From Anaerovibrio lipolyticus DSM 3074 (GTDB lineage: Bacteria; Bacillota; Negativicutes; Selenomonadales; Selenomonadaceae): a DNA stretch of 64,000 bases. Shown here in pieces: positions 35,709 to 44,677 of the stretch. Made by a program: the position numbers and the translations under genes. Each line of letters opens with the position of its first letter. Position 1 is the stretch's first letter. The notes beneath the pieces are model-generated. The model did not search any database and was not told the DNA's origin. It saw nothing but the letters and a program-made list of their open reading frames with translations. The DNA is taken from positions 1-64,000 of the forward strand of contig NZ_FQYW01000018.1 of the NCBI RefSeq assembly GCF_900141865.1. The letters run 5' to 3'.

Positions 35709-35737
35709 TTGACAAGTTCCTTTAAAAGAGGTATTAT
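35709..35737 (+). promoter_or_regulatory. Promoter of tRNA-Glu
   Basis: TTGACA, 17-bp spacer, TATTAT; tRNA starts 13 bases downstream. Confidence 0.8.
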
Positions 35738-35750
35738 ATTCCTTGTCAAC

Positions 35751-35825
35751 GGCGCGTTGGTCAAGTGGTTAAGACTCCGCCCTCTCACGGCGGCTTCAGG
35801 GGTTCGAATCCCCTACGCGTCACCA
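35751..35825 (+). tRNA. tRNA-Glu (CTC)
   Basis: 75 nt with CCA. Anticodon arm CCGCC-CTCTCAC-GGCGG (anticodon CTC, reads GAG); acceptor GGCGCGT/ACGCGTC; T-arm GGGGTTCGAATCCCC. Confidence 0.95.
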
Positions 35826-35833
35826 GAAAATTC

Positions 35834-35866
35834 AGCTCAAGGCATTTGCCTTGAGCTTTTTATTTT
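35834..35866 (+). terminator. Terminator of tRNA-Glu
   Basis: AGCTCAAGGC-ATTT-GCCTTGAGCT then TTTTATTTT. Confidence 0.85.
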
Positions 35867-35909
35867 AGAAAAATGGCAGTAGTTTTCTACCCTTGTATAG
35901 AATTTAAAA

Positions 35910-36022
35910 AGGCAGTTCCTGCCCTTAATATAACGAGCTTTAAGATGTCCCCTTCCTCTTTAGGTGGGGGAAAACAAACTACAACAGCTAGTGAGCATAT
36001 CTCCCAGCTCGTTGAAACGCTA
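35910..36022. other. Structured intergenic element of unknown nature
   Basis: A hairpin (GGCAG-TTC-CTGCC) is followed by a region closed by an 8-bp inverted repeat (AACGAGCT at about 35931 and AGCTCGTT at about 36006). This contains TCCCC...GGGGGA and other pairings. The CCCCTTCCTCTTTAGGTGGGG hairpin recalls right ends of IS200/IS605-type elements, but no transposase is present. Could be a mobile-element remnant or a structured RNA. Confidence 0.4.
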
Positions 36023-36075
36023 ATTGGAAGATTTTTCTTCTAAAAGAAGAAAAATTTGAACAATGGCGTTATAAT
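36023..36075 (+). repeat. 53-bp palindromic promoter-like repeat, copy 2
   Basis: Matches 19987-20039 at 51 of 53 positions, but points into the terminator of a convergent gene, with no gene downstream on its strand. This argues that the unit is a dispersed element rather than only a promoter. Confidence 0.65.
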
Positions 36076-36081
36076 ATACAC

Positions 36082-36110
36082 AAAAAGGGCCTCCGCAAAG
36101 CGGAAGCCCT
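36082..36110 (-). terminator. Terminator of the GGGtGRT gene
   Basis: Minus strand: GGGCTTCCGC-TTT-GCGGAGGCCC then TTTTTG. Confidence 0.85.
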
Positions 36111-36133
36111 AATTTTATTTATGTAAGCAAATC

Positions 36134-37135
36134 TTACTTGTTCATTGCCTCTGCAACAGCAACAGCAACAGCAACAGACATACCAACCATTGGGTTGTTA
36201 CCAGCACCAATGAGGCCCATCATGTCAACATGAGCAGGTACGGAAGAAGAACCAGCGAACTGTGCATCAGAATGCATACGGCCGAGAGTATCAGTCATAC
36301 CATAGGAAGCAGGACCTGCAGCCATGTTATCTGGATGCAGAGTACGGCCAGTACCGCCACCGGAAGCAACGGAGAAGTACTTCTTACCCTGCTCGGTGCA
36401 CTCCTTCTTGTAGGTACCAGCTACTGGATGCTGGAAACGGGTAGGGTTAGTGGAGTTACCAGTAATAGAGATATCAACCTTTTCCAGATGCATGATAGCA
36501 ACACCCTCTGGAACGGAATCAGCACCATAGCACTTAACAGCTGCACGAGGGCCGTCAGAGTACTTAACTTCCTTAACAACGTTAACCTTGCCAGTCTTGT
36601 AGTCATACTGAGTCTGAACATAGGTGAAGCCGTTGATACGGGAGATAATCTGAGCAGCATCCTTACCAAGACCATTAAGGATTACGCGGAGAGGGTTCTT
36701 ACGAACCTTGTTTGCAGTCTGAGCAATACCGATAGCACCCTCAGCAGCAGCAAAGGACTCGTGACCAGCCAGAAATGCGAAGCACTCTGCATCCTCAGTG
36801 AGGAGCATAGCAGCCAGATTACCATGGCCGAGACCTACCTTACGATGGTCAGCAACGGAACCAGGTACGCAGAATGCCTGAATACCCTCGCCGATAGCTC
36901 TTGCAGCATCAGCAGCAGTCTTTACACCCTTCTTGATAGCAATAGCAGCACCAAGAGTGTAAGCCCACTTAGCGTTCTCGAAGCAGATTGGCTGCAGATC
37001 AGTTACGATAGCAGCTGGGTCAAAACCCTTTTCCTTACAAATATCAGCAGCAGCTTCAATGGAAGCAATACCATATTTCTTGCAAACTTCATTAATACCG
37101 TCAATACGGCGCTCATAGCCTTCAAATAATGCCAT
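36134..37135 (-). CDS. GGGtGRT family protein
   Basis: 333 residues, soluble. Contains the naming motif ASGGGTGRTLHPDN near 268-280, HGNLAAMLLTEDAECFAFLAGHE at about 103-125 (in pieces) and an Ala/Val-rich C-terminus with GLIGAGNNPMVG. The family is conserved in anaerobes and archaea but has no established function that I know. It lies 34 bases after the NifU-like scaffold gene, a pairing that suggests a role linked to iron-sulfur clusters or a metal cofactor (inference). Confidence 0.85.
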   Translation of the reverse strand: MALFEGYERRIDGINEVCKKYGIASIEAAADICKEKGFDPAAIVTDLQPICFENAKWAYTLGAAIAIKKGVKTAADAARAIGEGIQAFCVPGSVADHRKVGLGHGNLAAMLLTEDAECFAFLAGHESFAAAEGAIGIAQTANKVRKNPLRVILNGLGKDAAQIISRINGFTYVQTQYDYKTGKVNVVKEVKYSDGPRAAVKCYGADSVPEGVAIMHLEKVDISITGNSTNPTRFQHPVAGTYKKECTEQGKKYFSVASGGGTGRTLHPDNMAAGPASYGMTDTLGRMHSDAQFAGSSSVPAHVDMMGLIGAGNNPMVGMSVAVAVAVAEAMNK

Positions 37136-37169
37136 TTTATTTTCAGTCCTTCCTGTTCGTTATCTCAAA

Positions 37170-37865
37170 TTATTCCTTACGAGGATCGATGTAACGGGCA
37201 GCATCTGCGTAACGGCCCTTAGTGGAGGTGTTCTTCTTGATTGCTTCGTTAGCATCAGTACCATTAGCAATAGCTTCCATAGCCTTGCCGAGGTGAACAA
37301 CTTCATAACCGATTACGCGGTCTTCACTGTCAACTGCCATCTTGGTAACATAACCTTCAGCTAATTCGAGGTAACGAGCACCCTTCAGCTTGGTGGAGTA
37401 CAGAGTACCTACCTGGCTGCGGAGACCCTTACCAAGGTCATCCAGACCTGCGCCAACTGGCAAACCATTATCAGAGAATGCAGTCTGAGTACGGCCATAA
37501 ACGATCTGCAGGAACAGCTCGCGCATAGCAGTGTTGATAGCATCGCAAACCAGGTCAGTGTTGAGAGCTTCCAGAATAGTCTTGCCTGGGAGAATCTCAG
37601 CAGCCATAGCTGCGGAATGAGTCATACCAGAGCAGCCGATGGTCTCAATGAGAGCCTCTTCGATGATACCATCCTTAACATTCAGAGTCAGCTTGCAGCC
37701 ACCCTGCTGAGGAGCACACCAGCCGATACCGTGAGTCAGACCGCTGATATCCTTAATTTCCTTAGACTGTACCCATTTGCCCTCTTCAGGAATTGGAGCT
37801 GGACCATGGTTTACTTCTTTTGCAATGCAAGTCATGTCTTCAACATGCTTATCATAATAAATCAT
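37170..37865 (-). CDS. NifU-like iron-sulfur scaffold protein
   Basis: 231 residues. N-terminal half has GWCAPQQGG and IGCSGMTHSAAMAAEIL, matching the Cys-containing scaffold pattern of IscU/NifU-N proteins, with further Cys at about 106 (DLVCDAIN). The C-terminal half (about 130-231) is an extra domain not seen in plain IscU. Likely carries a transient Fe-S cluster for a partner, the neighbouring GGGtGRT protein being the obvious candidate. A TATTATATTATT stretch about 30 bases upstream may hold its promoter. Confidence 0.8.
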   Translation of the reverse strand: MIYYDKHVEDMTCIAKEVNHGPAPIPEEGKWVQSKEIKDISGLTHGIGWCAPQQGGCKLTLNVKDGIIEEALIETIGCSGMTHSAAMAAEILPGKTILEALNTDLVCDAINTAMRELFLQIVYGRTQTAFSDNGLPVGAGLDDLGKGLRSQVGTLYSTKLKGARYLELAEGYVTKMAVDSEDRVIGYEVVHLGKAMEAIANGTDANEAIKKNTSTKGRYADAARYIDPRKE

Positions 37866-37970
37866 TTTGTATTCCTCTCTTCGCTAATAATATAATACTC
37901 AGTGCCAAGTGGCCCTAAAGCCAGGTCCGGGCCACTATACACCTTCAAACACATCTAAATGGCAGCCTTA

Positions 37971-39503
37971 TTACTTCAGCTTAACCATTGGAGTACCAGT
38001 CATCTCTGCAGGAATCTCCATGCCTGCCAGGGTAAGCAGTGTTGGAGCAATATCACAGAGAGCACCATCGCTGGCAATCCAGCCTACACGGTCAGATACA
38101 ACGATGAATGGTACAGGGTTGGTTGTATGAGCGGTGAAAGGTGCACCAGTCTCAGGATCAACCATCTGATCTGCATTACCGTGGTCAGCAGTGATGCATA
38201 CCTCACCGCCAACCTCGCGAATAGCCTCAACAAAGCGGCCAACACAGGTATCAACAGTCTCAACAGCCTTTACAGCTGCCTCAATAACGCCGGTGTGGCC
38301 AACCATATCGCCGTTAGCATAATTCAGAATGATGAAATCATACTTGCCGGACTTAATAGCCTCCACAACCTTGTCAGTAACCTCAATAGCACTCATTTCA
38401 GGCTGCAAATCATAGGTTGCAACCTTTGGAGAAGGAACCAGAATGCGGTCCTCACCCTTATAAGGCTCCTCAACACCACCGTTGAAGAAGAAGGTTACGT
38501 GGGCATACTTCTCAGTTTCTGCAATACGCAGCTGGGTCATACCATTCTTGGAAATAACCTCACCAAGGGTGTTGGTGATGGATTCAGGCGGATATGCAAC
38601 CTTTACATTAAGGCCTTCCTCGTACTGAGTCATGGTAACAAAGGAGAGCTTCAGAGCCTTGCGCTCAAAACCGCTAAACTCAACATCAGTAAATGCATGA
38701 GTCAGCTCACGGGCGCGGTCAGGACGGAAGTTGAAGAATACAACACCATCTCCATCCTTCATTCCCTTGTAGTCACCTACAACAGCAGGAACTACGAACT
38801 CATCAGTTACCTCATTTGCATAAGATGCCTTAACGCCTGCCACTGCATCATCAGCAGTCACGCCCTTGCCCAACGCAATGGCCTCATAAGCCTTCTGTAC
38901 ACGATCCCAGCGGTTGTCGCGGTCCATTGCATAATAACGACCGGACATGGAAGCAATCTTACCACAACCGATTTCAGCAATCTTAGACTCCAGCTCTGCA
39001 ACATATTCAGCTGCGGAGGAAGGATCAACATCACGGCCATCAAGGAATGCATGAACATATACATCCTTGAAGCCCTGGTTCTTAGCGAACTGTAAGAGAC
39101 CATAGAGATGCTCACTATGGCTGTGTACACCGCCTGGGGAAACGAGACCCATGAGATGGAGAGCGCCGCCATTGGCCTTAGCCTGATCAGCAACACTTAC
39201 CAGAGCCTCATTCTTGAAGAAATCACCATCCTTGATAGCCTTGGTGATACGGGTCAGTGCCTGATAAATAATACGACCGGCACCGATGTTGGTATGACCA
39301 ACCTCAGAGTTACCCATCTGTCCATTAGGGAGACCAACGAACTCGCCGGAGGCCTGAATATGGGTGGATGGGAAATTCTGTCTGAGACTATCAATAACAG
39401 GAGTCTTAGCTATCTGGATAGCATTATTTGGATCACAGGTTTTGCCGTTTCCATAGCCATCCATGATAATTAATGCAACAGGTGCATTTTTTAATTTTGC
39501 CAT
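37971..39503 (-). CDS. gpmI: Cofactor-independent phosphoglycerate mutase
   Basis: 510 residues, alkaline-phosphatase superfamily. Metal-binding IMDGYGNG at 13-20, catalytic Ser in QMGNSEVGHTNIGAGR, and FNFRPDRARE and HGNADQM metal ligands. Interconverts 3- and 2-phosphoglycerate using Mn2+. Fourth and last gene of the gap-pgk-tpiA-gpmI operon, 19 bases after tpiA. Confidence 0.96.
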   Translation of the reverse strand: MAKLKNAPVALIIMDGYGNGKTCDPNNAIQIAKTPVIDSLRQNFPSTHIQASGEFVGLPNGQMGNSEVGHTNIGAGRIIYQALTRITKAIKDGDFFKNEALVSVADQAKANGGALHLMGLVSPGGVHSHSEHLYGLLQFAKNQGFKDVYVHAFLDGRDVDPSSAAEYVAELESKIAEIGCGKIASMSGRYYAMDRDNRWDRVQKAYEAIALGKGVTADDAVAGVKASYANEVTDEFVVPAVVGDYKGMKDGDGVVFFNFRPDRARELTHAFTDVEFSGFERKALKLSFVTMTQYEEGLNVKVAYPPESITNTLGEVISKNGMTQLRIAETEKYAHVTFFFNGGVEEPYKGEDRILVPSPKVATYDLQPEMSAIEVTDKVVEAIKSGKYDFIILNYANGDMVGHTGVIEAAVKAVETVDTCVGRFVEAIREVGGEVCITADHGNADQMVDPETGAPFTAHTTNPVPFIVVSDRVGWIASDGALCDIAPTLLTLAGMEIPAEMTGTPMVKLK

Positions 39504-39522
39504 TATTTTATCAACCTCTAAA

Positions 39523-40275
39523 TTAGAACTTTACAATTGCGGAGAAGTCAGCAGCCTTCAGGGAAGCACCACCAACCAAAGCACCGTCAACGTTTGGCTG
39601 AGCCATGAGATCCTTAATGGTAGCAGGCTTTACAGAACCGCCATACTGAATGCGGATAGCATCTGCAGCGCTCTGACCAAATACCTCAGCTACAGCCTCA
39701 CGGATAGCCTTGCAAACCTCCTCAGCCTGCTCGAAGGTAGCAGTCTTGCCAGTACCGATAGCCCAGATTGGCTCATAAGCGATAACCAGCTTAGCAACCT
39801 CGTCAGCGGAGAAGCCATCAAGAGCTGCCTTGATCTGCTTTACAACATGATCGATGTAAGTACCAGCCTCACGGATTTCCAGGGACTCACCACAGCAGAT
39901 GATAGGAGTAATGCCAGCGGCATAAGCAGCGCGAGCACGCTTGTTAACGCCCTCATCAGTTTCACCGAAGTAGTCACGACGCTCGGAATGACCAAGTACA
40001 ACATACTCTACGCCGATTTCCTTCAGCATGCCAGTGGAGATTTCACCAGTGAAAGCACCTTTTGGCTCCCAATGAACATTCTGTGCACCAACATGAATCT
40101 TGGTACCCTTGCAAGCATCAGCTACAGCTGCCAGAGCAGTTGCAGTTGGGCAAGCTACTACATCTACAGCCTCAACGTCAGCTACCAATGGAGCCAGCTC
40201 CTTAACCAGCTTAACGCCCTCAGCGATAGTGTTGTTCATCTTCCAGTTACCAGCAATAATAGGTCTACGTGCCAT
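39523..40275 (-). CDS. tpiA: Triosephosphate isomerase
   Basis: 250 residues, TIM barrel. N10/K12 (AGNWKMN), H96 (VLGHSERR) and E168 ([11 protein letters not shown]) form the active site; the phosphate loop GGSVKP is present. Normal length. A REP-like palindrome separates it from pgk. Confidence 0.97.
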   Translation of the reverse strand: MARRPIIAGNWKMNNTIAEGVKLVKELAPLVADVEAVDVVACPTATALAAVADACKGTKIHVGAQNVHWEPKGAFTGEISTGMLKEIGVEYVVLGHSERRDYFGETDEGVNKRARAAYAAGITPIICCGESLEIREAGTYIDHVVKQIKAALDGFSADEVAKLVIAYEPIWAIGTGKTATFEQAEEVCKAIREAVAEVFGQSAADAIRIQYGGSVKPATIKDLMAQPNVDGALVGGASLKAADFSAIVKF

Positions 40276-40353
40276 AATAATTATATCCTCCTCAAATTAT
40301 CTATATATTTTTAAAAAAACGTTACAATATAGCCACAAAACTATAAAATGAAT

Positions 40354-40395
40354 ACCTCATCCGCCCCTGCGGGGCACCTTCCCAAAAGGGGAAGG
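40354..40395. repeat. REP-like palindromic element
   Basis: ACCTCATCCG, hairpin GCCCCTGCGGGGC, then CCTTCCC-AAAA-GGGGAAGG; same plan as 24835-24903. Located between tpiA and pgk. Confidence 0.6.
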
Positions 40396-40414
40396 CATGT
40401 TCAAAGACAAGCAT

Positions 40415-41614
40415 TTATGCGTCTGCGATGGCTGCAATGCCTGGCAGCTCCTTACCCTCTAAGAACTCGAGAGTAGCACCGCCACCTGTGGAAATGTGGG
40501 AAATCTTGTCAGAAAGGCCAGTCTTCTTCAGAGCTGCAATGGAGTCACCGCCACCAACAATGGAGGTTGCACCATTCTCGGTAGCCTTGGCAACAGCCTC
40601 AGCAACAGCCAGGGTACCCTTTGCAAATGCATCGAACTCAAATACACCCATTGGGCCATTCCAAACAACAGTTTTTGCACCATCAAGAGCTTTTACATAC
40701 TCATCGCAGGTCTTTGGACCGGAATCCAAAGCCTCCCAGCCCTCTGGAACCTTGTCAACATCCACAATCTTGGTATTGGCAGTAGCAGAGAAATCATCAG
40801 CAATAGTAAGGTCTACAGGAAGAACAACCTTTACGCCCTTCTCCTTAGCCTTTTTAAGCTGTGCAAGTGCCTCCTCAAACTTATCCTTCTCGCAGATAGA
40901 GTTACCGATTGGCAAACCCTGTGCTGCATCGAAGGTGTGAGCCATACCGCCACCAATGATGATGGTATCAACCTTGTCAATCATGTTGGAGATAACGCCG
41001 ATCTTGTCAGAAACCTTAGCACCACCGATGATAGCAACGAATGGACGCTTTGGAGCCTCAAGTGTCTGACCAATGAACTTAATTTCCTTTTCCATGAGGA
41101 AGCCTGCAACGGACTCAAGATACTGTGCAATACCAACATTAGCTGCATGAGCACGATGGGAAACACCGAATGCATCGTTTACGGCAATGTCAGCAAGGGA
41201 AGCAAGCTGCTTTGCAAAGGCAGGGTCGTTCTTCTTCTCTTCCTTATGATAACGGAGGTTCTCTAAGAGGAGAATCTCACCTGGCTTAAGGTCAGCTGCA
41301 GCCTTTTCAGCCTCAGGACCTACACAGTCAGGAGCCCACTTAACATCTACGCCCATAACCTCGGATACGCGCTTAACGATGTGCTTGGTGGAGAACTTGT
41401 CCTCACGAGCCTCGGTAGGACGGCCAATGTGGCATGCCAAAATAACTGCTGCACCCTGCTCCAGCATGTACTTAACAGTTTCCTTGGTAGCCTGAATACG
41501 AGTATCGTTGGTGATATTCATATTCTCATCAAATGGTACGTTATAATCTACGCGGCAAAATACCTTCTTACCCTTAAGATCTACATCTTTAATGGTTTTC
41601 TTATTCATACCCAT
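40415..41614 (-). CDS. pgk: Phosphoglycerate kinase
   Basis: 399 residues. VFCRVDYNVPF and ILACHIGRP substrate-binding motifs, GGAKVSDKIGV, and nucleotide-binding GPMGVFEFDAFAKGT with GGGDS near the end. Makes ATP from 1,3-bisphosphoglycerate. ATG 41614 taken as start (GGAGG eleven bases upstream); an ATG two codons later is possible. Downstream of gap, with a strong hairpin between them. Confidence 0.96.
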   Translation of the reverse strand: MGMNKKTIKDVDLKGKKVFCRVDYNVPFDENMNITNDTRIQATKETVKYMLEQGAAVILACHIGRPTEAREDKFSTKHIVKRVSEVMGVDVKWAPDCVGPEAEKAAADLKPGEILLLENLRYHKEEKKNDPAFAKQLASLADIAVNDAFGVSHRAHAANVGIAQYLESVAGFLMEKEIKFIGQTLEAPKRPFVAIIGGAKVSDKIGVISNMIDKVDTIIIGGGMAHTFDAAQGLPIGNSICEKDKFEEALAQLKKAKEKGVKVVLPVDLTIADDFSATANTKIVDVDKVPEGWEALDSGPKTCDEYVKALDGAKTVVWNGPMGVFEFDAFAKGTLAVAEAVAKATENGATSIVGGGDSIAALKKTGLSDKISHISTGGGATLEFLEGKELPGIAAIADA

Positions 41615-41641
41615 ATTAATAAAAACCTCCGTCAATAAAAT

Positions 41642-41669
41642 AGGTCCGGCCCAAACAAAGGCCGGACCT
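41642..41669 (-). terminator. Intercistronic hairpin between gap and pgk
   Basis: AGGTCCGGCC paired with GGCCGGACCT over an 8-nt loop, followed on the minus strand by ATTTTATT. A partial terminator or 3'-end stabiliser that would give more gap than pgk transcript. Confidence 0.65.
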
Positions 41670-41709
41670 CAATGGATCTTTTAAACTATTGTTTTTTGAT
41701 GACGAGTTA

Positions 41710-42723
41710 TCAGCCTAACTCAGCGAAGTACTTAATGGTACGAACCATCTGGCTGGTGTAGGAGTTCTCGTTATCATACCAGGAAACAACCTGAACCTGA
41801 GTCAGGCCGTCTGCAACCTTGCTAACCATAGTCTGGGTAGCATCGAAGAGGGAACCATAACGCATACCAACGATATCGCTGGATACGATCTCGTCCTCGT
41901 TGTAACCGAAGGACTCAGTAGCCTGCTTCTTCATAGCCTCGTTAACCTGCTCTACAGTTACATTACCCTTAACTACAGCGTAGAGGAGAGTAGTGGAACC
42001 AGTAGGGGTAGGAACGCGCTGTGCAGCACCGATGAGCTTGCCGTCCAGCTCAGGAATAACAAGGCCAATAGCCTTTGCAGCACCAGTGGAGTTAGGAACG
42101 ATGTTAACAGCTGCAGCACGGGAACGACGGAGGTCACCCTTACGCTGTGGACCATCAAGAGTCATCTGGTCACCAGTGTAAGCATGAATGGTAGCCATGA
42201 TACCGGACTGGATTGGAGCCAGATCGTTCAGAGCCTTAGCCATAGGAGCTAAGCAGTTAGTGGTGCAGGAAGCTGCGGAAATAACCTTATCTTCCTTGGT
42301 GAGTACCTTGTGGTTTACATTGTAAACGATAGTAGGGAGGTCCTTACCTGCTGGAGCAGAAATAACAACCTTCTTAGCACCTGCAGTCAGATGTGCAGAA
42401 GCCTTCTCCTTGGAAGTGTAGAAACCAGTGCACTCCAGAACAACATCTACATCATGCTTGCCCCAAGGAATCTCTGCTGCGTTAGCGCAAGCATAGTTCT
42501 TGATTTCTTTGCCGTTAACAGTGATGGAATCCTCGCCAGCAGTTACCTTGTCAGCGTACTTGTAACGACCCTGGGAAGAATCGTACTTCAGAAGATGAGC
42601 CAGCATCTTAGGGCTGGTCAAGTCGTTGATTGCAACAACCTCATAACCCTCTGCGTCGAACATCTGACGGAATGCCAGACGACCAATACGGCCAAAACCA
42701 TTAATAGCTACTTTTACTGCCAT
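41710..42723 (-). CDS. gap: Glyceraldehyde-3-phosphate dehydrogenase
   Basis: 337 residues. NAD-binding [14 protein letters not shown]; catalytic C153 in [12 protein letters not shown] with the base His further on; C-terminal [13 protein letters not shown]. First gene of the glycolysis operon. The start [11 protein letters not shown] (ATG 42723) fits the family exactly and follows AGGGGG. A longer reading frame runs through the 5' untranslated region and was rejected. Confidence 0.97.
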   Translation of the reverse strand: MAVKVAINGFGRIGRLAFRQMFDAEGYEVVAINDLTSPKMLAHLLKYDSSQGRYKYADKVTAGEDSITVNGKEIKNYACANAAEIPWGKHDVDVVLECTGFYTSKEKASAHLTAGAKKVVISAPAGKDLPTIVYNVNHKVLTKEDKVISAASCTTNCLAPMAKALNDLAPIQSGIMATIHAYTGDQMTLDGPQRKGDLRRSRAAAVNIVPNSTGAAKAIGLVIPELDGKLIGAAQRVPTPTGSTTLLYAVVKGNVTVEQVNEAMKKQATESFGYNEDEIVSSDIVGMRYGSLFDATQTMVSKVADGLTQVQVVSWYDNENSYTSQMVRTIKYFAELG

Positions 42724-42854
42724 TTGTAAAATACCCCCTAAAAATATATAGATAAAATAATTTGAGAACACGTCAGAAAAAGACACCCATCTACCTGAAC
42801 GGCAGACAGATGGCAATCATATATCCTAGTGTCCCTTATCTTTCAAGTAAGTTA

Positions 42855-42884
42855 ATATTACACCAATTCAAGATACCTTGTCAA
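42855..42884 (-). promoter_or_regulatory. Promoter of the gap-pgk-tpiA-gpmI operon
   Basis: Minus strand: TTGACA, 18-bp spacer, TAATAT. The untranslated leader of about 125 nt contains a stable hairpin (CCATCT..CTG..CAG..AGATGG at about 42787-42813), possibly an mRNA stabiliser. Confidence 0.75.
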
Positions 42885-42981
42885 CGCAAATTCATAAGCT
42901 TCAATAACTATAGCATAAATAATATGTATCATACTAAAGTAAGCTTACAATCACTATAAAGTAATAATTTTAGCACCTTTA

Positions 42982-44394
42982 TCAGCAATTAACGCTGGCA
43001 GGCTTATAATCCTTTTTTCCTATCTTTTCCATGGACAAAACTGCCTGTACAGCGATGGCACATTCAAGGCGCTTCTTCTGAATTTCACAGCCCACTTCAT
43101 AAGGCTTTCTTATGTCATCATGGAACAGATCTGCATTGGCATGACAACCACCTGAGCAGAAATACTTTGCCCAGCAGGTCTTACAGCGTTCCTTGTTCAT
43201 AACATGGGATTCACGGAAATATCTGGTGATATCCTCAGCACCCTCATCAAGGTCATCAAATACATTACCCAATTTATACTTATTGCGGCCCACAAACTGA
43301 TGACATGGATAAAGGTCGCCATTGGCAGCCACTGCATAGTATTCATGACCAGCGCCACAGCCAGCCAGACGCTTAGCCACGCATGGACCATTGGAAAGGT
43401 CCATATTAAAATGGAAGAAGAAGAAGCCCTTTCCTTCACGATGACGCTTCAGATAGAAATCAGTAAGTCTGTCGTACTCAGCGAAAATCGCCGGAAGCAT
43501 CTCCTCAGTAAGACCATACGGAGAATCCTTCAGCACCACCGGCTCCATGGACAAAATATCAAAGCCTGCATCCGCCATAGCCTCAACATCCTTGGTAAAA
43601 TCAAGGTTCTCTGCAGTATATGTACCTCGCATGTAGTAATTTTCGCCATTACGGGAATCCACGCACTTCCTGAAATTCTTCATTACCTTGTCATAGGTTG
43701 GCTGACCGCCACAGTCAGGGCGCATATTGTCATGGGTCTCACGACGGCCATCGGTGCTTAGTACCAGGCTGATATTATTATCATTGAGCCACTTAATATT
43801 GTCATCATTAAGGGCCAAACCATTGGTCGTCAAGGTCAGCTTGAATTCCTTGCCAGTTTCCTTTTCACGCTTTCTTACATACTCGGTAACCTCCTTCACC
43901 AAAGGCATATTAATGAGAGGTTCACCGCCGAAGAAGTCGATTTCACAATGTTTTCTAGGGCCGCTATGTTCAACGATATAATCAACTGCCCCACGGCCCA
44001 CCTTGTTGTTCATGAGCTGACGCTCACCGCCGTACTCGCCGGTATCACCAAAGCAATATTTGCAGCGCATATTACAGTCATGGGCAGTCATCAGGCACAG
44101 GGACTTAACCAGGCCCTTGGCCTTGAAGGTAGGCGGAACATCAATATCGGGAGCAAACAGCTGGTTCTTGTCCATAAGAATATGAAGTTCATCCAAAGCT
44201 TCCTTCAAATCATTTTCCGTATACTGGGTTTTAAGGTTATTTATAACCTCATTATCATTTTTGCCATTAAAAATATCCATGATATCATAAATCATTTTAT
44301 CTATTACATGGACAGCACCACTATTCACATCCAGCAGAATATACATGCCGTTCTGGACGAATTTATGGATTTTTGTGCTCATTTCATTATTCAT
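42982..44394 (-). CDS. scfB: Radical SAM SCIFF peptide maturase
   Basis: 470 residues. N-terminal peptide-recognition region (about 1-90), radical-SAM cluster C107-x3-C111-x2-C114 (CNMRCKYC), and a C-terminal SPASM region with Cys at AGCGAGHEYYA, YPCHQF and CKTCWAKYFCSGGCHAN. Forms Cys sulfur-to-alpha-carbon thioether links in the SCIFF peptide encoded just upstream. ATG 44394 is preceded by AGGAGAG at 12 bases. The end product and its role in clostridia and relatives are still unclear. Confidence 0.94.
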   Translation of the reverse strand: MNNEMSTKIHKFVQNGMYILLDVNSGAVHVIDKMIYDIMDIFNGKNDNEVINNLKTQYTENDLKEALDELHILMDKNQLFAPDIDVPPTFKAKGLVKSLCLMTAHDCNMRCKYCFGDTGEYGGERQLMNNKVGRGAVDYIVEHSGPRKHCEIDFFGGEPLINMPLVKEVTEYVRKREKETGKEFKLTLTTNGLALNDDNIKWLNDNNISLVLSTDGRRETHDNMRPDCGGQPTYDKVMKNFRKCVDSRNGENYYMRGTYTAENLDFTKDVEAMADAGFDILSMEPVVLKDSPYGLTEEMLPAIFAEYDRLTDFYLKRHREGKGFFFFHFNMDLSNGPCVAKRLAGCGAGHEYYAVAANGDLYPCHQFVGRNKYKLGNVFDDLDEGAEDITRYFRESHVMNKERCKTCWAKYFCSGGCHANADLFHDDIRKPYEVGCEIQKKRLECAIAVQAVLSMEKIGKKDYKPASVNC

Positions 44395-44424
44395 AATAAA
44401 ACAGTACTCTCCTAAAAACACAAG

Positions 44425-44447
44425 AAAAAAGCTCCCTCCCGGGGAGC
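44425..44447 (-). terminator. Attenuating terminator between SCIFF peptide and maturase
   Basis: Minus strand: GCTCCC-CGGGA-GGGAGC then TTTTTTC. It lies between the peptide and enzyme genes and should give many more peptide than maturase transcripts. Confidence 0.75.
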
Positions 44448-44463
44448 CCTTCTCACTAAATAA

Positions 44464-44607
44464 TTATTTCTTGCTTTCACAAACCTGATTGCCGACAGTA
44501 CAAGAAGTCTTGCATGCGGACTGGCAGGATGCCTGGCACTCGCCACAGCCGCCAGAAGTCTTGGTAGCCTGCAAAGTAGGCTCATTTACAGTCTGAATGT
44601 GCTTCAT
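44464..44607 (-). CDS. scfA: SCIFF peptide (six cysteines in forty-five)
   Basis: 47 residues, too short for ordinary gene finding. Begins MKHIQTVNEPTLQATKTSGG, then Cys at 21, 24, 28, 32, 36 and 43, matching the SCIFF precursor family. Ribosome site GAGGAGG before ATG 44607, own promoter at 44646-44674, terminator-like hairpin just downstream, maturase gene next. Ribosomal precursor of a thioether-bridged peptide. Confidence 0.95.
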   Translation of the reverse strand: MKHIQTVNEPTLQATKTSGGCGECQASCQSACKTSCTVGNQVCESKK

Positions 44608-44645
44608 ATTAGGTAACCTCCTCACCTTAAACAAAGTCTTAAGTT

Positions 44646-44674
44646 ATTTTACCTTTTTTTGTCTATATATGCAA
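44646..44674 (-). promoter_or_regulatory. Promoter of the SCIFF operon
   Basis: Minus strand: TTGCAT, 17-bp spacer, TAAAAT, about 39 bases before the peptide start codon. Confidence 0.65.
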
Positions 44675-44677
44675 ATT

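Noticed and set aside
42724-42816. A 31-residue N-terminal extension of GAPDH
   Set aside because: It runs through the untranslated leader hairpin and lacks a ribosome site; the family start is at 42723.
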